Part shown: positions 10,415-20,806 of the stretch, piece by piece | How positions within the stretch are numbered: position 1 is the stretch's first letter | Layout of the letters: every line of letters starts with the position of its first letter | NCBI GenBank assembly: GCA_019648995.1 | Contig: BLXT01005178.1 | Coordinates: 500,707 to 528,271 of the forward strand | Direction: 5' to 3' | Length of the DNA stretch: 27,565 nt | From: Plakobranchus ocellatus | Taxonomy: Eukaryota; Mollusca; Gastropoda; Plakobranchidae | Program-made: the position numbers and the translations under genes | Notes under the pieces: model-generated | Told to the model about the DNA's origin: nothing | Databases searched by the model: none | Seen by the model: the letters and a program-made list of their open reading frames with translations, nothing else

Positions 10415-11296
10415 TTGACGTTGCTGTTGATCATTACTTTTGTTTTTCCTTACTTATTTGATCTGAACAAGACAGGTCTTTTCAAGTCGAATTTACTATG
10501 TTCAGTAGTTCTTCTTCGCTTCCGGCAAAGGTTTGTTTTTCATGTTTTTATCCTATGTCTCTTCGATAATCAAGGATCTGACCATAGGTAACGGTGAAAG
10601 CCATACATATATAAATCACATCTTTTTCATTTTTAAAAAAGTTTGATGTAATCAATTATGTCTTTTGAATATCGACTGAAGAAGTTTCCGAAAAGAATTA
10701 TAATTTCCTTTAAAATCTGATTATTTCTTTTATTTTTTTTTTAACCAACAGTGTCTATGATAGGCCAATTATACTCAGTTGATACACCCCACACTCGGGC
10801 TTCAAATCGATTCTATTAAACAAATAGAAGCTATCGATTCTAAAAATTTCGATTCTGGCCCAGCATCGTGAGCACTAATTAGAAACCAGAACCGAACAAA
10901 CAATGAAAGTAAAATAATTATTTGGCACAACACTTTAAAGATTGTCTTATTTTTTCGATTAATTACATATTTTTAAAAATGGGATAGGCGTATAATTGGG
11001 TAAACTGTGCTGCAATGCTGAAAGTCTGGCTTCAACAAAATGTTAATGACAAAAATCAAGAGTACAAAAAGCAAAAAAGAAAGAAATGCGGGTTAAGATC
11101 TCTTGTTAATCTTAGCGTGATAAAAGCCAACATTTTTTTTTCATTTGAACATTTCGTCTAGACATTATTAAAAAAAAAAAAAGAAATATCTCAGCACTTT
11201 TCATAGCTTATTTTCTATTTAATATTGTCTTAACTATAGCAACAGAGTGCGATTTATCGTACTCTGTTATTATAGCTATGCTTTTAAAAAGATCCA

Positions 11297-11648
11297 NNNN
11301 NNNNNNNNNNNNNNNNNNNNNNNNNNNNNNNNNNNNNNNNNNNNNNNNNNNNNNNNNNNNNNNNNNNNNNNNNNNNNNNNNNNNNNNNNNNNNNNNNNNN
11401 NNNNNNNNNNNNNNNNNNNNNNNNNNNNNNNNNNNNNNNNNNNNNNNNNNNNNNNNNNNNNNNNNNNNNNNNNNNNNNNNNNNNNNNNNNNNNNNNNNNN
11501 NNNNNNNNNNNNNNNNNNNNNNNNNNNNNNNNNNNNNNNNNNNNNNNNNNNNNNNNNNNNNNNNNNNNNNNNNNNNNNNNNNNNNNNNNNNNNNNNNNNN
11601 NNNNNNNNNNNNNNNNNNNNNNNNNNNNNNNNNNNNNNNNNNNNNNNN
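11297..11648. other. Assembly gap (352 N)
   Basis: An unresolved run of N, bounded on the right by a 16-base C homopolymer (11649..11664). Open frames spanning it are artefacts. Confidence 0.99.
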
Positions 11649-12096
11649 CCCCCCCCCCCCCCCCAAACCCCCTCCCCCTTTCTTTCGGCTGTAAGATATG
11701 GACATTAACTAACATAATCGAAATTCGAAAATTTTGAAAGCATTGGTTAAAAAACATAGTTGAGCACAGAAAATGATAAAGTGGTGAGAAATGTTAACTA
11801 CATGTCAAACCATCTCTGCCAAGCTACTGCCTTGAAGAGGGAAAATGCAGTTCTTTGTAACAGTACATGAGCCTGTACAATGTAGGGTTTACTGTCTGGC
11901 CCGAAGAGAGGAAGAGGAAGACAATGTTTCACGTGGAATGATGACATCAAGATATGGACGAGAAAAAATATGAACGGAATGTATTATAATTGCTGGTAAA
12001 AGAGATAGATGGGGCTCACAACAACATAACAAGAAATGACACAAAGGCAAAACCTAATATGGTTGCGGGGAGAAAACAAAAAAAAAAAAAAAAAAA

Positions 12097-12100
12097 NNNN
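12097..12100. other. Assembly gap (4 N)
   Basis: Four unresolved bases directly after a long A homopolymer (12078..12096). Confidence 0.99.
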
Positions 12101-12723
12101 ACTTTTTCATACGAAAGCGTAAACTACTATATAGGTTCGTAGCATGTTGAGATCATTTGTTTAGTCCACCAATAAATGAAAACTGCTCTGCTTTTTTTGT
12201 TCACACATTTTAACCCTTCCAATAGTGACTTTTAAAGAACTGGTGTATTACATCAATTTTTTCTTCATCCATTTGCTTTCTCTCTTAAAAAAAGAACAGT
12301 TAAGCGAATATGTATTTACAATTTATTATGTATAACGGATTAATAATGTAACTGTTAATTGTCCCTACCCATCTTACAATCAGCATTGAAAAGTCACAGA
12401 AAATAATAATTGCAAGCTATTTCTGCGACGCAAAGTCATTATTAGTTTATTCTCATCGGTTTGTTACAACGAAGAGATATAAAATAGCGTCAGGGTCAAT
12501 AAGGGTGATGTTTCGGTTTGTTTTTTTCATTTCATCTAAACTTAGCCCTTGCAAATCATCGGCGAGGGCTTTCCACATAATCTTCTGTCAATGTTGATTT
12601 TTTTTCTTTCGGCCGTATACCCCCTATGTCATATCATGTTTTTTTTTTTTTTTCTTTTCTGTTATAATTTATTAGAAGGAGACTTGAAATATATTGGCCC
12701 TATGCTTTGCTAGCTGTAATGAG

Positions 12724-12766
12724 TATAAATGGGAAAACTTTCACCCAGTAGACACTGCTATATAAA
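12724..12766 (+). promoter_or_regulatory. Two TATA-like boxes upstream of the b561 gene
   Basis: TATAAAT at 12724-12730 and TATATAAA at 12759-12766 sit about 620-660 bp before the first recognised b561 exon, in a locally more GC-rich stretch. A 5' exon could start near 12790. AT-rich DNA yields such words by chance, so this is weak. Confidence 0.25.
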
Positions 12767-13385
12767 CTGCTAGTAACTGTCAGTGATAGCGTCACTTTGT
12801 GCTGCAGCTCGAACGAATAGTAGGCTGTAGACTGTAGTCGTGTAGACGTGTTATAATGGCATTTGCAGATCGAAATTGATAAAATAGAAGTGCAAGTCAA
12901 CAATTTATCTAGATCTAGCTGCAATCAGAAAGGCGTGAAAGTAAAAATTGTCCTGCATAGGTCAGTTGTCCTGATAGTCTCTAGATTTCTAGAGACATGG
13001 TTCTCTCACTTTTTGTGCTCGATCACTTCCTGGAGATTCCAGACTGCGGCCATGCCCACTAGAATTTAGATCAAGATTATAAAAAAAATTCTCTGAAGTT
13101 CAATGTTAGTTATCACATGTAGATCTATACATTCCATCCATATCTTTAAATTTTATATTTTTTAAACAGCCTGTGTGTTTATAAACATACTGTTACTGTT
13201 TGTAACATATTTGGGCAAGACAAATTTAGAACCAGGTCATTTCTTTTTTCAGTCAAGAACCCTGAAGAAAAAAAAGCTTTAAAAAGTTGAATTTATGTAC
13301 CCAAATTACCACTATCTAAATTTTATACTTATTGTTTCTCCATTTTTTATTTTTTTTTTTTATTTTGATATTTAGTTAATTTCAG

Positions 13386-13461
13386 CCAGGAACCATGGTT
13401 GCACACATTTCTGCAGTTGTCTTTCCACTAATCATCATTGTCACAGTTGTACCAGGCTCCA
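13386..13461 (+). CDS. CYB561D2: b561 exon 1 (first helix)
   Basis: Acceptor ttaatttcag ends at 13385 and donor GTGAGT starts at 13462. The first ATG in the exon (13395) has context ACCATGG. It encodes MVAHISAVVFPLIIIVTVVP plus GS, a hydrophobic helix aligning with AAAHLVALGFTIF-type sequence in vertebrate CYB561D2. Vertebrate proteins have about 20 residues before it. Confidence 0.85.
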
Positions 13462-16400
13462 GTGAGTTTACTTTAAAAAACGATTTACTATGGCTGCCCA
13501 CAATAATTAACTTTATGTATATATGGCCACTGATTTATTATATCAGGCTTAAATCAAACTTGTGACTTTTGTCATTTGGTTTGGGGGGCGTCGGTAGCAC
13601 AGTGGCTTGCGAGTCTACCCTGAGATCTGCAGGGACCCTTCTGTCGCGGGTTCGAGCCCCTCTACCGGCGCCCTGGCCTGACGGAGGGCCTGAAAGCCTG
13701 AGATCACCTTGTAGTGGACTGGCTATATACAAAAACTCTTTGTCATTTGGTTTGCCATCTAGTCACCATTGGTTGATTGCATCACCCAATGAAAGGCGAA
13801 AATTTGAAAATGGATTGTAAATTATGTTGGCTTAAATGTCGACCCTCAGATTTACATGGACCTTCTTGTTGTGGGTCGAGACCTGCCACCCGCATCCTGG
13901 CCTGACAGAGGGCCTGAAAACCTGAGATCACCTTGTTGTGGACTGGCTATATATATAAAAAAAAACAAAAAACCAAACCAATCATTTTTTATGAGGTATA
14001 TCAAAATATAATGTCAGTCTTTATAATAATTACCGGTACCCTAAATTCTAATTTTTTTCACTGGGATAAGATTTCTGGCAAAAATATTTAAATAGAAATT
14101 ATAGGCGAAGACTTATGGCAAATTTATGTAAGATGAAGATCAATTAACATTTATGAATATAATTCTTACTTATCCTAAAATTTAAGGCTTGAAAAAGTGA
14201 GGATTTTGCAAAGCCAATATTAGAGAAATTGTAAGATCTGATCCAAATTTATGTTTGAGAAACACTGATTTACAATATTAAAAAAAAATTCCCCATGATG
14301 TCTACTTAAGAGTTTTTGAAACTCATCTGCTTTAAGATTCTGAATTTTCCTATGGGTATTATTTAAAAGCTTATTTGAATACATGGTGTAGTATTTCAAT
14401 ACATGCCTGTATGGTTTGACTTCTATTATTGTAGTAAAATTGATCTGGTGGAGTTAGTAACTATACTGAAGCTGAAACAGATTATGCATAGACTTTTAAA
14501 TAATAGAAATTAGAATATAGATTCATGCAATAGAAAATTTTTCTTTAATCTTTCAAACTTTAAAGTGCGTTGTTCTATCAAAAACATCACATTGAACATC
14601 CCTCATGCAATGACTAATTTATCAAATTATTCTATTATTCCATATTATCAAATACTAAGTATTAAATGATATATCTTGACCTGCTTGTGTCCTTGTATGG
14701 GGACCAAAGGCCTTGAATACTAAATGAAAGTTATTCTATTTAATACAGTCATTGGACTCTTTCTTAATGCACATCAAAAAGTATACCCTCACTAATTGTT
14801 TACATGTTCATCAATGAACAATTTTTCTTTTAAATTATTGTATTTTTTAAGCTTATTTATATCAGAAGCATGTGTAAGACAGCGTCATAAGTGGCATCAT
14901 GTCAATTTTCCAGATACCAAACTTTTGCACTGTGGACATGAAGTGACTACTATTTCACCATAAAATTTGCTTTATATAGTTTTTTTTTTCAAACATAATA
15001 TTGACAATATTTTTTTTTCCTTTCATATTGTTAAAAAAAAATTTAACAATTTATATCTGTATCCAGTGATTATTGATTGCTCATTCGGCAATTTATAAAA
15101 TTTTACAGTCAATGACTGTAAAGAAAACAGTGGATTTCCAGTATGAAGGATTATTTTGATAATTTTCGAAAAAAAATTTTTTCTGTTCTCTTTCAGCTCT
15201 TTTCTCATGGCATCCAACTTTAATGGCAATTGGGGTAAGCATTATGAGCTATCTCAGTATTTTTTTTAAAATTTATGCCGATACTCTATTCAGTATATAT
15301 ATTTCTTCTTTACTTTAGCTGAGATGAGAATATGAATGTTGCAGTCAAAAGCATCGTTTCCAAAAAGACCTCAGAATTTTTTGATGTTGATATTTGTGTG
15401 TGTGTGTTTTAATCTTTTTTTATTGTATCTAAAATGAGGTATAAATTTTTTTCTTTTTACATAAAATCTTGTAATCACATGGTTTTTTTTATCAGTAAGC
15501 TTTAAAAATGTAACACTGTTTAACATTCATATCACCATCATCGTCTCCACAATTGTCATTATCATTGTTACTTTTTATGTATGGTGTGTGAAATAGTGCA
15601 TAAAATAAAAAAAAAAAAGGTTAAATCGGAATGTAGTATCTATATTTCTTTTGGAAAGATCAGGTCCTCTTTTGAGCTTTAATTCTTTTTCTGAGCAAGT
15701 TTTAACAAATGTAAACACTATCTGTGTATAACTTTACAATTGATTTGAAAGACTTCATATTCTCAAGCTATGCTAGTGAAAACCAAGCCCAGCTTATGAA
15801 GAAATATATGAGCACAACACTACCATAGGCTCAACAACATGTAGTGACTATTTTGTCAAACAGTATGGTACTATTACTGCAGTTCCTTTCACTTTGTCAT
15901 TAGTATTGTTATTAGCCAGGTTCATTGCTGTTTTCCATCATTAGTTTTAGATCTAGATAAGGTTAAGGGCAGGCCAACAGTATATTAGATGTAGATCTTA
16001 AACAATTCTGGATAATTATTGTTGGATCTAGTCTACATGAATATGCCATGAGGTAGGAGCATGCTGTCCTGATTAAATACATGGCATTAATAGGGCGTAA
16101 AAGGCAATTTCCATAATCTCTTGGTTGAAGGTTGGCTGTTTTCAATTTTTAGATTTACTTGCTTACTAAAAAGATCTACCAGTACCATTATATCTACCTA
16201 CCTCTTTATTTAGACAAAATATAGCAACTGCTTGTTTTGTATTAAAGGCATTCAACTTCAAATCATCCACAGTTCTCGCTGCTGATGGTTGAAGCCATTG
16301 TGCTTTTCTCCAAGAGCTCATCTCTAGTGCCAGCATGGACAAGATCAGACAAGGCTTGGCTACATTCTTTTTTGATGGGCATCAGCATGATTGCTGTTTC

Positions 16401-19400
16401 TATAGGTCAGGGTTTTTTTTTGTTTGTTTTTTTTTTACTTTTGTTAATGTAGAAGCCTATTGTTTACAGATAACACATGAATGTGAAAACAGTCAGCTAG
16501 CTGCAATTTGTATTTTTGCATGTAATTAGTGCATAGAAATAATTTTTTGAAATTTTTATATTTGGCTATAAAAATGTATATCAAGTCCACTTACACAAAT
16601 TTGAATCAATCAGAATTTTGCTTTACTTTACTTTAAGCTTCAAAATAAAAACAAAAAAATTAATGCAAAATAAGGAAAAACAGAAAATGAAATACACACT
16701 GTATTTTTAACATAATAGATTTAAGAAATAGAAAATGGATACACAAAAATGAAGATCAGAAATGCACCTGACTACCCATGTGATCTGGGGTCTAAAAAAA
16801 ACAAACATTTTCAGAACACAAGAGCCAGATCAGGGGTCGAGAGGCTAACGACAAAGTAAAAGATAGATGAAACCCTGCAAGACCTTATATTTACAAAGCA
16901 GCCAACTAACAGCAATGATAAATTTGCTAATTTTGAAGAACAAAATAGATGAGGATCAAATTTTGCTTTCCCTGCTAAATCAATCTAACTTCAAACTTTG
17001 ATTATATTGAAGGCCCATTTTGCTTCAGTGTTGAAGTTGTCTAAGGGCTAGCAAATTTGTATCAAATCTACAGTGACGTTTTTGTCACAGTGTCCTCCTT
17101 GTTAACATCTGGCTTGTTAAGAGATAAAAAGCCTAAAAGGCATTTTGTGTAGATGGGCAATAAAACATTGTTAGAACCACTCCTTTATGCTCTTTGTAAC
17201 ATTATTCAGTCCCACTCCCATGTTAGTCATTATTCATTCCCCAATGGTTGTCTCACGTGTATCTGTTTCAACTACTTCTCTTTATCAAATTAACGATCTA
17301 CCGCTAGACCACCAAACTAGAAGCATAATTTTCGGGCAGAGGTTTCTCACCCGTAGAGAGGAAATCTGATGTTGTTTAAATACCGGTTTCAGGGAAGAGA
17401 CTCTTTAGCGTCATTTGTTTTTCTCAGGTCGTTGGGTGCTTTTGCGGTACGTCTAATCAGTCAGAGGTAACTTTACTCGTTGCTGGCGCCTTCTTGGACC
17501 CAGCTTGTCGAAATAAATCACCACGATCTATTCAGTCGATTTTTAGTGTCTTTGTATGTGTCTTCTTAGGGAAACAATGCCGTTTCCGCCCTAGACCCCA
17601 CCTTGAATTTCTCTGAGCCTATATGTACGATGCTCACTCAGTTAGTGTAGGATTCGCTCTCCAACTTTACGCCAGATCAGTCGCAGAGGTAGAGGTAGTT
17701 GTTTGAGAGAGCAGCAAGATAGATATGTAAAGACATGTAGCCACGAGCAAAGCTCGAATAGCGAATAGTTTGTCAGTCTGGTAGTTTTTCTATAGTTTTT
17801 TGTTTTCAAAATCTAGCCATGTAGTTTTTTTACTCCTCGCCCGGTATGGGGGGAGGGGGACCTCAGAGTAGGACTAGAGGCATAGGCTAGGTTAGTTGTT
17901 CTTGTTATTAATGTAGAGTCTACGCCACCCAGCACGCAACAGATGCATATATAATCCTAGAATGCTCTTTATAATCTTGTATTTTAGAACTTAGTCAAAT
18001 AAACTTTATAACCAGATCTAACGTGTTGCTTAGTCTCAGAGTGCTGGAAGTGTCTTGTTTGTGAAGCGTAAAGTATCATTTATGAAGTCTTGATATATAG
18101 ATGCCAGGCGCCACAGTAAAGAATTGGAGCAACTAGATTAAAAACCACTATACGATCTGATGACGGCCCAGTCATTATAGTCGTGTGGCCAGCGGTTATG
18201 CTACACTTGTTCTCTAATTTATCTTGATTTTGTTCATAGCTTTGAATCTCTGTTCACTTTTTTTTTTTCAATATTGCAACAATTTTACCAGTATGTTTCA
18301 CAAATTAACTCTATTAACTGATTTTTTTTTTTTCAATTTTTTCCCTTGAAAAACATTTTTTAGGGTTACCATTTTCAACATATATAGTTCCATCATTTTT
18401 TTACCCTAAATCTATGCGGGACTATGCTTGGAAAGGTAAAAAGACAAAGAATGTATTTCTTACATTTATTTTTGTCAGTTTTAAAATTAACTTTATGATC
18501 TTTGTGTTCATAATATGTCATTAAAAATAGTCCAATGTGTAAATGAATGCTGTGAGCCTTCATGAGCAGATACTAGTATAAAAAGAGGAATGCTGTGAGT
18601 GTTCACGAGCGATTGAAGAGTTAAGATTTGTATTTTATCACCAGGCTGTTTTATATGACAGGACGGTGAAAACTTGGAATTAAGAAAATTTGTCTACGTA
18701 GGACTTATCATATATGTTTAGCACACCATCAGACTTCCTGCAAATTTTATCTTTAAAATCAGTTGCTCCTTTATTTTAGGATTTGCAGTGATATTTTACA
18801 ACAAGGACATGGCAGGGAAACCTCATTTTACAACATGGCATGGACTTTTAGGCCTCATAACTTTGTGCTTCTGTGGTGCTCAGTCTTCTGGTGGAGCCCT
18901 CATCAAGTATTATAGATATGTTGGCTCTTATGTCAAGGTAAGTGTAAATGCAGGCAAACAAAATTTATTTTACTCTGCGTGCATTTTCTTTTTTGGGACT
19001 TCCTCTATTGCAAAGGTGCTTGCTGTCTTTGAAAATCTGGGCTTCTTCTGATTTTTGTCTCATCTAGGAAGCATGATTTTGCTAGAAAAATCCAAAATTT
19101 TTACTTTCCACTGTCCTTCCCTTTTTTCTTTAGCTACATCTTGAGCATTTTTCAGAGATCTGCAAATGTTGGTACTTAAGTAAGAAGAAGGCCATGTTCT
19201 CTTTGGTTATTCTTGGGACCATCTTAGGCCTGCATCAAGACTACACTATAGAGACTAACTCATACTGTTCCTTTTCATTCTGCGATCCATGTTGCCTTTT
19301 CTTATTCATTTAATCATTAATTTATTTCTTTCAATGCCTCATCTCAACTCCCTCTACCATGATTTTTTGTTACGCTTGATCATTCAAAATTCTTTTTTTT

Positions 19401-20806
19401 TTCCAGCCTCTCTTTTAACCCTCCACCTCTCCTTCCACCCCCTTTTGTCTGATTGTCTCTTCACCCACAATTATTTTCTCTCATTTGCTCTCACTCTTTC
19501 TTTCTCCTACCTTAGTATCTCTTCTTCCTTTTCCTTATTTTGTTTTTTCTGTATAATCTCTTTTTCTTCTTTTTCTTAACATTACACTTTTTTATCCTTT
19601 GCATAGGTCTGTGTCTTTTGCACTTAAAACCATGACAACAGCAACAACAAAACCATTATTAAAACTACTCCTCCTAATACTCTGCTGTAGTCAAATGAAG
19701 TGCAGTATCAATAGCGTTAAAACTATAGACTATAGTGCACTTAATTTGGCTATAGCAGTACTACTATGACACCACAAGTACCATTAGCAATACTACAACC
19801 ACCACCTCAATGCTATCACATCCATTACCATCACCACTACAGACATGCCCACTGTTCCAGAAATTCCGGATTCGTCCTGGAATTCTACCAGTAAATGGCT
19901 TGCGTTCCAGAAATCCGTATTTTTATCACAAAATCCGGAATTTCGCCGATTTGTGATTGGTCATACTCTCAGAAATAAACCTAGTCTACATTTAGCGGCA
20001 CTTCTGTGCATAAATAAAGCGAGAAAATTAAAGGACTTAGAGAAAAAAATAACGGCGTTAACACTGCAACAAACTTTTGAAACTTATTAAAATGCACGGC
20101 ACTCTTTGCTACACCTTTTTTCATAACACTGAGCATGCATCTAGCAGACTGAAGAGGGGTTGGGGTGGTTTGGGGCAAACCTATCGGTGCAGTGTATCTA
20201 TGGACAAACATCATGGTTAGGCCTGCCATCACTGACTGTTGTCGCGTTGACGGTCGGTCATTCACACTGTGATGTCACTCACCTGGACTAGGGTTTTTTT
20301 TCAACATACATATCTTTGCGAAGAAAGCAAATACGAAAATTCTGACGGCAAACTTGAAATCAGCGACCTTCAATTATAATGAAAATATCACCACATTCAC
20401 CATTCCAGCGAAATACTCTTCTGAAGTATTTTAAAAACTTTATCCTGCTTTGAATGCTGCTACAGTAATTGTAACTTGATGTCTCTGGACTTGTGTCGAT
20501 TTCATTGGCAATATATGAGGCAAGTTGTTTTCCTTCTTCTCTTTCCTTGTCTAGATTCGTTTGGCTGACCTGAAACTATACCATGCCACAGCAGGCCTGT
20601 GCGCCTCCCTTTTGATAACAGTCACGCTGCTGCTGTCGCTGTTCTCCACCTGGGCTGTCTCCAACATCCACTGGCTGTTGTGGTATGTTTGCGCTGGGTG
20701 TGTCAGTGCCTCTGCCCTGGTGATCATGACTCATATAACAGGAGCGTACATGCCTTCTCCGGGACAAAACAGTGGCTCAATATCTGGCCAGCCTGGGCAG
20801 TCTTGA
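13386..20806 (+). CDS. CYB561D2: Cytochrome b561 domain protein, CYB561D2/D1 type
   Basis: A small six-helix transmembrane cytochrome that binds two b-type hemes and moves electrons across an internal membrane, probably from ascorbate; CYB561D2 relatives are ferric reductases. Exons are 13386-13461, 15197-15234, 16273-16405, 18780-18937 and 20555-20806, all phase-consistent with AG/GT sites. From the ATG at 13395 the product is 215 residues, against about 222 in human CYB561D2. All four heme-ligand histidines are present: H28 in FSWHP, H66 in WLHSF, H100 in TWHG and H142 in LYHATAG. Helices lie near 3-20, 30-46, 66-86, 100-118, 142-160 and 166-186. The first exon is open back to its acceptor (PGT before the methionine), so a longer N-terminus from an upstream exon is possible. 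D2 versus D1 cannot be decided from the sequence. Confidence 0.92.
13583..13738 (+). mobile_element. tRNA-derived SINE with 15-bp target duplication
   Basis: The head looks like a tRNA, with an A-box region around GTAGCACAGTGGCTTGCGAG and a perfect B box GGTTCGAGCCC near 13651. A tRNA-unrelated body follows (CCTGGCCTGACGGAGGGCCT ... GTGGACTGGCTATATA) and a short A-rich end. Identical 15-bp direct repeats TTTGTCATTTGGTTT at 13568-13582 and 13739-13753 flank it exactly, the signature of LINE-driven insertion. Intact Pol III boxes suggest a fairly young copy. It is not a functional tRNA gene, because the acceptor-stem pairing is incomplete and a body follows. Confidence 0.9.
13826..13965 (+). 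mobile_element. Second, older copy of the same SINE
   Basis: Shares the body blocks CCTGGCCTGACAGAGGGCCT, CCTGAGATCACCTTGT and GTGGACTGGCTATATA with the copy 240 bp upstream. It lacks the 5' end and has a decayed B box (GGGTCGAGACC). It ends in TATATATA and an A-rich tail. No target duplication was found. Confidence 0.85.
15197..15234 (+). CDS. CYB561D2: b561 exon 2, 38-nt micro-exon with heme histidine
   Basis: Acceptor tctctttcag and donor GTAAGC bound a 38-base exon encoding (T)LFSWHPTLMAIG. It joins exon 1 in phase 1 and exon 3 in phase 0. The SWHP motif holds the first conserved heme histidine. It would be missed by any long-ORF search. Confidence 0.9.
15235..16272. other. b561 intron 2
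   Basis: AT-rich intron with a (TG)6-like run near 15395 and AGATCTAGAT words near 15947. No other feature was seen. Confidence 0.8.
16273..16405 (+). CDS. CYB561D2: b561 exon 3 (helices 2-3)
   Basis: Acceptor atcatccacag ends at 16272 and donor GTCAGG starts at 16406. It encodes FSLLMVEAIVLFSKSSSLVP and onward through KAWLHSFLMGISMIAVSIG, matching the LMTEALLVFSPESS region of the family. It carries the second heme histidine. Confidence 0.92.
16406..18779. other. b561 intron 3 with degenerate repeats
   Basis: A 2.4-kb intron. About 17170..18250 is less AT-rich than the rest, with G-rich patches (17845..17862), tRNA-like A-box words at 17300..17311 (minus) and 18184..18198 (plus), and no open frame. 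It is probably old repeat DNA. A short near-repeat starting GAATGCTGTGAG occurs at 18545 and 18588. Confidence 0.6.
17300..17311 (-). repeat. tRNA-like A-box word of a decayed SINE
   Basis: On the minus strand GGTGGTCTAGCGGTAGATCG matches a tRNA D-arm/A box. No convincing B box follows, so at most this is an eroded SINE head. Confidence 0.3.
18780..18937 (+). CDS. CYB561D2: b561 exon 4 (loop and helix 4)
   Basis: Acceptor cctttattttag and donor GTAAGT. It encodes FAVIFYNKDMAGKPHFTTWH and the following GLLGLITLCFCGAQSSGG helix. It contains the family's HGxxG and (Q)xSGG motifs and the third heme histidine. Confidence 0.95.
18938..20554. other. b561 intron 4 with low-complexity DNA
   Basis: Contains a CT-rich tract (19275..19600), AAC/ACC-rich trinucleotide DNA (19630..19845) and a segment at about 19850..19960 with inverted CCGGAA/TTCCGG words (GTTCCAGAAATTCCGG, GTTCCAGAAATCCG, AAATCCGGAATTTC) that resembles a DNA-transposon end. 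Confidence 0.6.
19275..19600. repeat. CT-rich low-complexity tract
   Basis: Pyrimidine-rich DNA (CTCTCC, TTTCTTCTTTTTC). The open frame across it, rich in Leu, Ser and Phe, is a composition artefact. Confidence 0.6.
20555..20806 (+). CDS. CYB561D2: b561 terminal exon (helices 5-6, stop)
   Basis: Acceptor ccttgtctag ends at 20554 and the TGA stop is at 20804-20806. It encodes 83 residues starting IRLADLKLYHATAGLCASLL, with the fourth heme histidine, then a last helix and a Ser/Gly/Gln-rich hydrophilic tail (PGQNSGSISGQPGQS). The exon is clearly more GC-rich than its surroundings. Confidence 0.95.
   Translation: MRLADLKLYHATAGLCASLLITVTLLLSLFSTWAVSNIHWLLWYVCAGCVSASALVIMTHITGAYMPSPGQNSGSISGQPGQS

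Larger units (their letters stand above)
9950..13385. other. Divergent intergenic region between CXXC1 and CYB561D2
   Basis: Both genes should start here: CXXC1 leftward from somewhere near 9950-10060, and the b561 gene rightward from an unidentified 5' exon. The region holds repeated ATCGATT-rich segments (10075..10140, 10799..10866), a tandem duplication at 10312..10414, two assembly gaps, and TATA-like boxes at 12724 and 12759. No coding exon was recognised. Confidence 0.5.
13462..15196. other. b561 intron 1
   Basis: Contains the two SINE copies at 13583..13738 and 13826..13965. The rest is AT-rich with no recognised feature. Confidence 0.85.

Noticed and set aside
11208..11757. Long open frames across the N-run
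   Set aside because: They exist only because unresolved bases are read as open codons; the flanks have no coding signal.
11845..11970. Short plus-strand frame starting MQFFVTVHEPVQ with an acidic stretch
   Set aside because: About 41 codons, no splice context, no recognised family and adjacent to unresolved DNA.
13583..13660. A genuine tRNA gene
   Set aside because: The boxes are good but a conserved non-tRNA body, A-rich tail and target duplications follow, so it is a SINE.
17372..17942. Possible solo LTR bounded by TGTTG and CAACA
   Set aside because: The flanking five bases do not match, there is no TATA and poly(A) signal pair in the right places, and no second copy in the window.
19289..19579. 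96-codon plus-strand frame
   Set aside because: Low-complexity CT-rich DNA in an intron gives Leu/Ser/Phe codons without stops.
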